From NCBI GenBank assembly GCA_013817655.1, contig JACDCJ010000048.1, forward strand, positions 1 through 10,938: a stretch of 10,938 nucleotides of DNA, in the 5' to 3' direction. The DNA is from Actinosomnolentus pattersoniae (SeqCode). Its GTDB lineage: Bacteria > Actinomycetota > UBA4738. A program made the translations under genes and the position numbers. Shown piece by piece: positions 5,781-10,938 of the stretch (its first letter is position 1; every line of letters starts with the position of its first letter). Under the pieces are notes generated by a model. The model was not told where the DNA came from. It did not search any database and was given only the letters and a program-made list of their open reading frames with translations.

Positions 5781-6950
5781 TTAACCGGCCCAGATCCGCG
5801 TCGCCGGGTGGAAGGCCGCCCAGTCGAACCAAAAGCTCTCGATGGAGATCACCCGCTGGAGCTCCTGCCCGGCCAGGGGCCCATCGAACGCACGACCGAA
5901 CAGGTCCCATCGGGTACGGGTCTGATCGTCGACGATGCCCTGGGCGGTCGCTCCGAAGGTGGGGACCCGCCCGCTGACCCGAGCGTCGAACACACCGGTC
6001 GCCCCCACCTCGCGCGATTCGGCGATCACGGCCCGATCGACGGCCGACAGGGCGCCCTGCTTCCAGAAGACCACCACCTGACGGCCACCCAGGGCCGCCT
6101 GGGCCACCGACCAGTCCCCGGCTCTCCGATCGTGGAGGGCGGAGTAAGGGAAGGCGGTCACGTCCGGGCCCACCCGGACCCCCACCACCCGCGCCGTCGG
6201 TGGAAGCCTTGGATCCACCTCCCCCTTGAACAGGAAGGGGTCCCCGCTGTCGTAGCCGACGTATGGGTTGGTCCCGTAGTCGCGCAGGGCTCCGGTATCC
6301 CGGGACAGCACCTTCCCGCCCGGGTTCGCCGCTCGCCAGTCGGCCCAGGCGACCATCTGCACCGGCACGAACTCGAGCCTCGTCCCGGTGAGCGGACCGA
6401 CCACCGCCTGTCCCAGAACCTGCGGCCACAGCGACTGGGTCTGGCGGTCGTACATCACCAGGTTGGAGTGGTACAGCTTCCCCGAGGTGCCGAAGTCCAG
6501 CACCTCGCCGTCGATGGTGGGCCGCTCGAAGGCGATGCCCGTGTTGCACAGCGGGCAGTAGGTCACGGTTACCGGGACCCCTCCCACGGTGTCGTTCACG
6601 ATCTCGTGCCAGGTCATGATCTGCGCCGGGTAGGCACGGGCGTCCCCGTTCAGGTCGATCGCGATGACCGGCTCCTGGGGAGCCAGCCAGGTGGCCTCCG
6701 ATGGCCGGATGAACTTGGGCTCGTCGATCGGAGGGATGCCATCCGGAGGCGGGCCACCGGAGATGATCTCCGAGGGATCGACGAGGGCCGAGGGGTCGGC
6801 GGTGCCTGGCTGCGAGGACGGCGCTTCGGCGCCTCCCCCGCATGCCGCCAGGAACAGCAAGAGTCCGATCACGCCGGCCGCGATCCGCACCACCAGGTGA
6901 GGACCGAAGGGCCTGGGGCAAGCGATGGGGACAGTCTGGTTCTTTCGCAT
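5781..6950 (-). CDS. DUF3179-domain lipoprotein
   Basis: A 389-residue protein with a lipoprotein signal: basic N terminus, hydrophobic run VIGLLLFLAAC and a lipobox LAAC with Cys37 as the probable lipidated residue, followed by a Gly/Ser/Pro-rich linker to about residue 78. The rest matches DUF3179: VIAIDLNGDARAYP, IMTWHEIVNDTVGG, VPVTVTYCPLCNTGIAFER (Cys132 and Cys135), FGTSGKLYHSNLVMYDRQT and SLWPQ. DUF3179 has no established biochemical function that I know of. The CPLC pair with nearby His115 suggests metal binding or redox chemistry, but this is inference. The ATG at 6950 has only a weak upstream AGGA. It is divergent from an ECF sigma factor operon, with an ECF-type promoter motif (GGAATC-N16-CGTC) upstream, so it is a likely target of that sigma factor. 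It is probably anchored on the outer face of the cytoplasmic membrane. Confidence 0.9.
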   Translation of the reverse strand: MRKNQTVPIACPRPFGPHLVVRIAAGVIGLLLFLAACGGGAEAPSSQPGTADPSALVDPSEIISGGPPPDGIPPIDEPKFIRPSEATWLAPQEPVIAIDLNGDARAYPAQIMTWHEIVNDTVGGVPVTVTYCPLCNTGIAFERPTIDGEVLDFGTSGKLYHSNLVMYDRQTQSLWPQVLGQAVVGPLTGTRLEFVPVQMVAWADWRAANPGGKVLSRDTGALRDYGTNPYVGYDSGDPFLFKGEVDPRLPPTARVVGVRVGPDVTAFPYSALHDRRAGDWSVAQAALGGRQVVVFWKQGALSAVDRAVIAESREVGATGVFDARVSGRVPTFGATAQGIVDDQTRTRWDLFGRAFDGPLAGQELQRVISIESFWFDWAAFHPATRIWAG

Positions 6951-6974
6951 CCTAGGTGACGTCCTGATCTGTCC

Positions 6975-7000
6975 GACGCCGGGAGGCCAGGGCCGATTCC
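6975..7000 (-). promoter_or_regulatory. ECF-type promoter for the DUF3179 gene
   Basis: On the minus strand GGAATC (6995-7000) is followed after exactly 16 bases by CGTC (6975-6978). GGAA-type -35 and CGTC-type -10 elements with this spacing are the general pattern of ECF sigma factor promoters. The -10 element ends 24 bp before the ATG at 6950, which allows a short leader. Confidence 0.5.
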
Positions 7001-7034
7001 ACGGGGAATAGTCCGCGGATCACGAGAGCTTGGA

Positions 7035-7048
7035 ACCTGCAGGCAGGT
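7035..7048. promoter_or_regulatory. Inverted repeat beside the sigma factor promoter
   Basis: ACCTGC-AG-GCAGGT is a perfect 6-bp inverted repeat with a 2-bp spacer. It lies immediately upstream of the proposed -35 element of the sigma factor gene, in the middle of the divergent promoter region, a natural place for an activator or repressor site. It overlaps an alternative -35-like GGAACC (7032-7037). No protein is known to bind it. Confidence 0.3.
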
Positions 7049-7050
7049 AT

Positions 7051-7075
7051 GGAATCGAGGCGGCCTCGGGGCGTC
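7051..7075 (+). promoter_or_regulatory. ECF-type promoter for the sigma / anti-sigma operon
   Basis: GGAATC (7051-7056) and CGTC (7072-7075) are 15 bases apart, one less than in the divergent promoter. If used, transcription would start at or next to the ATG at 7083, giving a leaderless mRNA. This fits the absence of a good ribosome binding site there. An alternative -35, GGAACC at 7032-7037, has a less convincing -10 (TCGA at 7055). Sigma factor autoregulation is common in this class. Confidence 0.42.
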
Positions 7076-7082
7076 CTACAGG

Positions 7083-7622
7083 ATGGCAGCAGTGGATGAC
7101 GACGGATTCCTTCGGGCGACCATGCCGGTGGTGGACTTGGTGTACCACATCGCACGACGGACGGTGCCCCGCCGCGAGGACGCGGAGGATCTGGTCCAGG
7201 AGACCTACCTGGCCGCCTACCGGGCTTGGCGGGAGCGCCGTCGGCCGCGCAAGGTGGAGCCGTGGCTCGCAACGATCTGTCTGAACCTGGCCCGGTCCAG
7301 CTACCGCCACCGGGCCAGGAGGCCGGCCGAGAACCAGTGGGACGAGAACGCGCCGATCGCCGCTCCCGACGATCCGGCCGAGGAGGCGGTGGCCGCCATC
7401 GAGCGGGAGACCGTGCATCGAGCTCTGTGGGAGCTTTCGGAAGAGCACCGCCTGGCGATCTCTCTGGTCGATCTTGCAGGGCTGTCGACGGCGGAGGCCG
7501 CGAAGATCCTGGGGATCCCCCGCGGCACCGTGCTTTCCCGGTTGCATCGAGGCCGCCGGGCCCTGGCCACGATCCTTCAGCATCGGATCCACCGTGACCG
7601 GTCGGAGGAGCCATGGTCCTGA
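7083..7622 (+). CDS. ECF-family RNA polymerase sigma factor
   Basis: A 179-residue protein of the usual two-domain ECF size. Region 2 spans about residues 15-80, with the conserved DAEDLVQETYLAAYRAW (33-49) and the promoter-melting segment VEPWLATICLNLARSSYRHR (58-77). A linker of about 30 residues follows. Region 4 spans 113-165 (ALWELSEEHRLAISLVDLAG, then the helix-turn-helix LSTAEAAKILGIPRGTVLSRLHRGRRAL) and reads the -35 element. It directs polymerase to a small stress regulon. Its stop overlaps the start of the anti-sigma gene by 10 bases (ATG at 7613 inside the last codons), implying translational coupling. The ATG at 7083 has no strong ribosome binding site; a leaderless transcript is possible. 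A GTG at 7092 is an alternative start. Confidence 0.93.
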   Translation: MAAVDDDGFLRATMPVVDLVYHIARRTVPRREDAEDLVQETYLAAYRAWRERRRPRKVEPWLATICLNLARSSYRHRARRPAENQWDENAPIAAPDDPAEEAVAAIERETVHRALWELSEEHRLAISLVDLAGLSTAEAAKILGIPRGTVLSRLHRGRRALATILQHRIHRDRSEEPWS

Positions 7623-8383
7623 GGGCCTTCGGGCGGCAGCGAGGCCACGATCCCGAGCCAGACGCCGCCAGCTACCTCGACGGGGCCGGAAGCCGTCGCT
7701 GGCGGCAGTGGTTCGAGGCGCATCTCCTCCACTGTGAGGACTGCTGGACCGAAGTCATCGGGGGCCGGACCGGACGGTCGCTGGCGGAGCGGGCCCGCGA
7801 GCTGGCCCCCACCTCGCTGCGCGAGGACATCCGGGCCGAGGTCTCCCTCGCCGAGAGCACTCGGCGCGGACGTACCAGCCGGGTGATGCTCGCCCTTGCG
7901 GCCGTGCTCACCGTCGCCGCGGTCGCCACCGCGTTGGTCCTGGCCGATTTCGTCGGTTCGCCCCGGCAGCCCGAAGCGATTGCAGCGGCCCTCACGGCAT
8001 ACCGTGCCGACCGGACGCCTTCCGGGACCGCCGTCGCCAGGGCGCCGGACCTCAGCGCGACGGGTCTTCGGCTCATCAGTTCCGGCCGGGAGCCCCTGAA
8101 TGGGATCGTCGCCGACGTCTTCCGCTACGTCGATCCATCGGGCCGTCGGGTATTCGTGTTCCTGAGCGATGTGACGTTCCCGGAGGCCTCGGGGGCCAAC
8201 GAGCGGGCCGGCGCCGTGCACGGCTGGCAGGCGGTGGAAGACGATGTGCACCTGGTGTGCGCGGACTCGCCGGTCTCCTACCTGGTCATGGGAGACGACG
8301 ACCAGCTGGTTCGACAGGCCGAAGAGGCCTTACGCACGCAGCGGCTGCTCGCCGGCGCTGCTGCGTCGTCTCGTACGGGTTGA
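7613..8383 (+). CDS. Zinc-binding (ZAS) transmembrane anti-sigma factor
   Basis: A 256-residue protein that should bind and inhibit the sigma factor encoded just before it. Near the N terminus, HLLHCEDC gives the ZAS zinc motif HX3CX2C (His37, Cys41, Cys44). One membrane-spanning helix covers about residues 91-113 (VMLALAAVLTVAAVATALVL). The remaining 140 or so residues form an extracytoplasmic domain, including LRLISSGREPLNGIVADVF, RRVFVFLSDVTFPE, DVHLVCADSPVSYLVMGDDD and a C-terminal helix. This outside domain would sense the signal. It contains a single cysteine (in LVCADS), so a disulfide switch within the domain is unlikely. The gene overlaps the sigma gene by 10 bases and ends before a small hairpin at 8450. 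The signal is unknown; the neighbouring DUF3179 lipoprotein, in the same compartment, is a candidate partner. Confidence 0.9.
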   Translation: MVLRAFGRQRGHDPEPDAASYLDGAGSRRWRQWFEAHLLHCEDCWTEVIGGRTGRSLAERARELAPTSLREDIRAEVSLAESTRRGRTSRVMLALAAVLTVAAVATALVLADFVGSPRQPEAIAAALTAYRADRTPSGTAVARAPDLSATGLRLISSGREPLNGIVADVFRYVDPSGRRVFVFLSDVTFPEASGANERAGAVHGWQAVEDDVHLVCADSPVSYLVMGDDDQLVRQAEEALRTQRLLAGAAASSRTG

Positions 8384-8449
8384 GTGATTGGGCCCACGGG
8401 TCGGTACCCAAGGCGTAGGCCAAGTCCAGAACACCGGATCTCGTCCGCG

Positions 8450-8465
8450 GCCCTGTTGGCAGGGC
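8450..8465 (+). terminator. Small hairpin after the anti-sigma gene
   Basis: GCCCTG-TTGG-CAGGGC forms a perfect 6-bp stem with a four-base loop, 67 bp after the anti-sigma stop codon and before the next start codon. There is no T-run, so it is a weak terminator candidate. Confidence 0.3.
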
Positions 8466-8501
8466 TCAGCAGTTAGCACGAGAGCGGTAGGAAACGACGA
8501 C

Positions 8502-8890
8502 ATGGCGCCCCGTGGAGAGCGGGTCCTGGTGGTGAGCTTCGGACCGGCCGCCACCCCCGTGTTCGCCGCCGCCCTAGCCTTCGCCCGTCAGCACGCGTCC
8601 TCGGTGGAGCCCGGTGGTCCGGGTGGGTACCGGACGGCTTTCGCCTCGACCGCGACGCCCAGACGTACGGACGGGCCGAGCAGCTGATCCGGATGACTTC
8701 TCCTGGAGGGCCACCCACGCTGACGGAGGCGTCGAGGCTGGGCGGGTCGTCGCGGACGCACCATTCGCCCAGGCCCGATTCGATGAGGGGGAGCAGGTGT
8801 TGCAGGCGCTCCCACGCGAACGCATTCTCCCGGAAGGTCGAGAACCTCGCCGCAGAGGTCAGCCTGGGCCGTTCAGGGTTTCGAAAATGA
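8502..8890 (+). pseudogene. Decayed small gene of unknown function
   Basis: The ATG at 8502 has an upstream AGGAA about eight bases away. The first frame reads MAPRGERVLVVSFGPAATPV and continues as convincing coding sequence to SSVEPGGPGGYR (near 8630). It then turns into a poor translation ending at 8687. Another frame from 8633 reads DGFRLDRDAQTYGRAEQLIR and ends SHANAFSRKVENLAAEVSLG...RK at the TGA 8888-8890, both with G/C-rich third positions. The middle part looks better in the remaining frame (SWRATHAD, VEAGRVVADAP). So an ancestral protein of roughly 130 residues seems to have suffered one to three frameshifts. I do not recognise the family. The gene ends 11 bp before an insertion sequence. 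Confidence 0.42.
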
Positions 8891-8901
8891 ATCGGAAAGG
8901 G

Positions 8902-8917
8902 CGTAGGGGTCCAAAAC
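8902..8917 (+). repeat. Left inverted repeat of the IS3/IS481-like element
   Basis: CGTAGGGGTCCAAAAC, matching the right end with one mismatch in 16. Confidence 0.7.
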
Positions 8918-8926
8918 CCCGATCCG

Positions 8927-9996
8927 TCATGCCGCGACTCCGTAGTACTCGTGGATCAACCCTCCGAGGACGTCCCTTCGGCGGACCTCGAGAGGATCGC
9001 CCGGTGTTGGATCCGGTCTCTGCGGTTCCGGCGTGGCTAGGGAGATCGCGCGATGCGGTCTATGGAGGTTGTAGTGCTCCTCGTAGGCTCGGAGCACCCG
9101 ATCAAGGTGCCGGCGCCCGAGAACGAGCGTCCAGTCCAAGCACTCGGCTCGGATGGTTCGGACGAACCGCTCGGCGACCGCGTTCGCGTTCGGCGCCCGG
9201 ACCGGGGTGAGGATCACCTTCGTGCCGTCCGAACGGAAGACCTCATCGAAAGGCCCGGAGAACTTCGAGTCCCGGTCGTGGATCAAGAACCGAACGGGCG
9301 GTGCGCGACCATCGAGATCCATGGCGAGGTTCCGCGCCTGCTGGGTGACCCATGCGGAGTCAGGGTGCGCGGTGGAGCTGGTCACGGAGACCCGCCTGGT
9401 CCCGAGCTCGATGAAGACCAGGACATAGAGGGTCCGGAGCCACACCGTCTCGACGCAGAAGAAGTCGCACGCCATGATGCCCTTCGCCTGGGTGCGCAGG
9501 AATTCTGACCAGGTGGGGCCCGTCCGCCTGGGTGCCGGGCCGAAGCCGGTGCGTCGTAGAAGCATCCGGATGGTCGTGGCGCCGACCCGGATGCCCAGCT
9601 TGCGGAGTTCTCCTTGGATGCGCACAGTGCCCCATCGGGGGTTCTCCCGGGCCAAGCGCAGGTCAGACCACTTGTCTCGGCGTCGATCGGAGGTCGTCCC
9701 GGACTCCGACCATGCCTGTACGTCCATTTCCTTCGCACCAGCTCGCGGTGCCAGCGAAGGAGCGTCTGGGGGCTCACCATGAACGACGCCCACCGGTCCC
9801 GAGGCACGACCCTGCTCACCGCGCCGAGGAGGACTCGATCGAGCGACGTGAGCTTCAGCCGGCCCGCCTTGCGGCGCAGCACACGCACCTGATGCCTCAG
9901 GACCAGGATCTCCAGATCCTTGCTGCCGCCGCCGGTACTCCCGCTGGCCAGGACTCGCGCGAGCGCTCGCACCATGAGGGATAGGAGCATGAGCAT
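8927..9996 (-). pseudogene. Integrase-core (rve) transposase, frameshifted
   Basis: The upstream frame (9996 to about 9665) reads MLMLLSLMVRALARVLAS, LEILVLRHQVRVLRRKAGRL, MVSPQTLLRWHRELVRRKW and GRSPGRPPIDAET: the helix-turn-helix half. The downstream frame (about 9670 to 8927) reads LRLARENPRWGTVRIQGELR, GIMACDFFCVETVWLRTLYV, HDRDSKF, NAVAERFVRTIRAECLDW and YNLHRPHRAIS: the catalytic half, with Asp in ACDFF, Asp in HDRDS and Glu in VAERF, a complete DDE triad. The two halves lie one base out of register near 9660-9672. IS3 elements do use programmed -1 frameshifting, but no A-rich slippery sequence is seen here and relatives I recall are single-frame. So mutation or sequence error is more likely. 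The start at 9996 is approximate. Confidence 0.78.
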
Positions 9997-10038
9997 CGCG
10001 AGATGGTAGAGGAACCCCAGGTTGGGGCGCGAATAAGA

Positions 10039-10054
10039 GTTTCGGACCCCTACG
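10039..10054 (-). repeat. Right inverted repeat of the IS3/IS481-like element
   Basis: GTTTCGGACCCCTACG on the plus strand, inverted partner of 8902-8917. Confidence 0.7.
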
Positions 10055-10061
10055 GGCCTTC

Positions 10062-10360
10062 TCAACCGTTACGTGCGAACTCCTGAAGGGCCATTAAGAC
10101 AGGCGGGTTCGGGAGGCCCTGTCCGGGGATGCTCGGCCCGAAGAGATCGGCGTCGAGCAGCCCAATCCGGCCCCCGACGTGCTGGAGCGCGAGCGCGAGA
10201 TTGACGCTGACGGTGGACTTGCCCACGCCTCCCCTTTCCACTGCCCACCGCGATGAGGTGCCGGATCCCTGGCAGCCTTTCCGGACTTTCGGATGGCCGG
10301 GCCGACGCGCCAGGCGCCTGGTCGTGGCCATGGCTCGAGTCGGTGGTCTGCTTAGTTCAG
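10062..10360 (-). pseudogene. Mrp/NBP35-type P-loop ATPase remnant
   Basis: In one frame the minus strand reads ERLPGIRHLIAVGSGKG; in the next it reads GGVGKSTVSVNLALALQ and then IGLLDADLFGPSIP. Together these are the deviant Walker A (GKGGVGKST) and switch region of Mrp-type ATPases, which carry iron-sulfur clusters to target proteins. One extra base in the run at 10231-10234 splits the P-loop. After GPSIP (near 10120) the similarity stops, and about 20 unrelated residues lead to a TGA at 10062, eight bases before the insertion sequence. Two-thirds of the protein is therefore missing. The 5' end looks damaged too: a good ribosome binding site (GGAGAGGAG) precedes CTGAACTAAGCAG where a start codon would be expected, and an in-frame TGA lies at 10357-10359. 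No DUF59 domain precedes it. Confidence 0.7.
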
Positions 10361-10379
10361 GCTCCTCTCCCCCTCAGCA

Positions 10380-10562
10380 TCAGCGTCCACGAACCGTGCC
10401 CGCAGGCGCCGGAGCGCGCACAACTTCGTCGAGCTTAGCGTCGAGTCCGGCGGCAATCGCATCGGCGAGGCGCGTCAGCGCCTCATCACGGTCCTCGTAG
10501 ACGAACCGTCGTGAGTGCCCGTTCTCCTGAATCGTCAGGTGGTAGACGTGCATGGCTTCCAT
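10380..10562 (-). CDS. Small 60-residue hypothetical protein
   Basis: A short but well-supported gene. The ATG at 10562 is preceded by GGGAGGAG at a good distance, and the protein MEAMHVYHLTIQENGHSRRF...VYEDRDEALTRLADAIAAGL has a plausible beta-strand start, then an acidic amphipathic helix (about residues 25-48) and a short basic tail. No signal peptide, membrane segment or cysteine is seen. Its stop is about 20 bp before the presumed start of the Mrp-type remnant on the same strand, so the two probably formed one operon. It could be a small partner or regulator of that ATPase, but I do not recognise a family. Confidence 0.6.
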   Translation of the reverse strand: MEAMHVYHLTIQENGHSRRFVYEDRDEALTRLADAIAAGLDAKLDEVVRAPAPAGTVRGR

Positions 10563-10750
10563 GCTACTCCTCCCTCAGGTTGACACTCCCACTGGCACCA
10601 GCCCATTGCGGCCTCGGGTACTGGGGCCTGGCCAGGAAGCGGGCGGCCAGACCACGAGTTTCCCCCCGCCACTGCACGAGGACCATCTCGTGACCGACCT
10701 GCAGGCCCCCTCCATTCTGTTCGGCCGAAACGAAGGCGTATTCTTGGCGC
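10563..10750. other. Divergent intergenic region
   Basis: Lies between the minus-strand small gene and the plus-strand gene at the right edge, and should contain both promoters. A plus-strand TTGACA (10580-10585) lacks a matching -10 element. No other structure is evident. Confidence 0.4.
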
Positions 10751-10938
10751 GTGCCGGATTACCGCATGGTCATCCCTCGAATCGGCAGCCGTCTCACGCT
10801 TGATGCCTGCCGCGCAGAGGCAATGGCCATTGCCCGCAAGGAAGGCATCCAGGGCGATCCCGAAGTCGAGAGCTACAACGGCTGGCACAGTTCGAATGGG
10901 CCGCTGTCCAACCCGCAGGGGTACATCGTCAGCTGGAA
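10751..10938 (+). CDS. 5' part of an unidentified gene running off the right edge
   Basis: An open frame with coding-like codon use reads MPDYRMVIPRIGSRLTLDAC from a GTG at 10751, continues RAEAMAIARKEGIQGDPEVE and reaches SYNGWHSSNGPLSNPQGYIV before the window ends after 62 complete codons. The frame is open from 10694; an in-frame ATG at 10766 is the other likely start. Neither has a clear ribosome binding site. The helix AEAMAIARKEGI followed by a short Gly/Asn/Ser-rich turn and strand (GYIVSW) suggests a small alpha/beta domain; no signal peptide is apparent. Family unknown. Confidence 0.5.
   Translation, partial: MPDYRMVIPRIGSRLTLDACRAEAMAIARKEGIQGDPEVESYNGWHSSNGPLSNPQGYIVSW

Larger units (their letters stand above)
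8902..10054 (-). mobile_element. IS3/IS481-like insertion sequence, about 1.15 kb
   Basis: Inverted repeats lie at both ends: CGTAGGGGTCCAAAAC at 8902-8917 and, read inward from the right, CGTAGGGGTCCGAAAC at 10054-10039, 15 of 16 identical. They enclose one minus-strand integrase-core transposase gene, whose stop is 10 bp inside the left repeat. Length and layout are typical of the family. The exact outer boundary and the target duplication are unclear; flanking GG dinucleotides are the only match. It separates the decayed gene at 8502-8890 from the Mrp-type remnant. Confidence 0.75.

Noticed and set aside
5688..6959. Long plus-strand and second minus-strand open frames over the DUF3179 gene
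   Set aside because: Low-complexity translations without motifs, against a full DUF3179 domain with lipobox in the chosen frame.
9640..9690. Programmed -1 frameshift in the IS3/IS481-like transposase
   Set aside because: No A-AAA-AAG or similar slippery site, and the join lies between two domains normally in one frame; mutation or error is simpler.
9053..9984. Plus-strand open frames opposite the integrase-core transposase
   Set aside because: Antisense of a clear DDE catalytic domain.
10580..10608. TTGACA as a sigma-70 -35 element
   Set aside because: No TATAAT-like sequence at 16-18 bp downstream; a single hexamer match is expected by chance.
10535..10888. Minus-strand open frame covering the divergent region at the right end
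   Set aside because: Overlaps the small gene with its strong ribosome binding site and opposes the better coding frame from 10751; poor codon pattern and no motif.

Overview
This window is GC-rich DNA (about two-thirds G+C by eye) with strong G/C preference at third codon positions. It carries an ECF sigma factor with a zinc-binding anti-sigma factor, a MocR-type regulator and a DUF3179 lipoprotein. Together these suggest an actinobacterium or a related high-GC lineage, possibly uncultured. That assignment is inferred from composition and gene style; no marker gene settles it.

Layout, left to right. (1) 1-1228: a frameshifted, 5'-truncated DDE-type transposase runs into the remnant of a small membrane-protein gene that is cut by an in-frame TAG. 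(2) 1332-4105, minus strand: two intact genes, a MocR/GntR-aminotransferase-like regulator and, upstream of it, a secreted seven-bladed beta-propeller protein of the lactonase family. A strong 15-bp hairpin separates them. (3) 4106-4900: no convincing protein gene. It holds a tRNA-Thr(GGT)-like sequence without a matching acceptor strand, a second copy of its 3' half 165 bp away, short 10-bp-period repeats between them and a hairpin, and resembles a scar of site-specific integration. (4) 4901-5738: a complete IS6-family element with inverted repeats and a transposase broken by one frameshift. (5) 5781-8383: the best-preserved module. A DUF3179 lipoprotein gene (minus) diverges from an ECF sigma factor / anti-sigma factor operon (plus). 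The 132-bp gap has ECF-type promoter motifs facing both ways. (6) 8502-8890: a decayed small gene. (7) 8902-10054: an IS3/IS481-like element with inverted repeats and a frameshifted transposase. (8) 10062-10938: a truncated, P-loop-frameshifted Mrp-type ATPase remnant, an intact 60-codon gene before it, and the start of an unidentified gene leaving the right edge.

Working picture: the sigma factor, its membrane-anchored anti-sigma factor and the DUF3179 lipoprotein look like one cell-envelope response unit. The MocR-like protein is intact as an ORF but lacks the PLP-binding lysine and aspartate of its family, so it may bind DNA without using PLP. The rest is a patchwork of insertion sequences and decaying genes. 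Several breaks are single-base indels, so sequencing or assembly error must be excluded before calling all of them biological.
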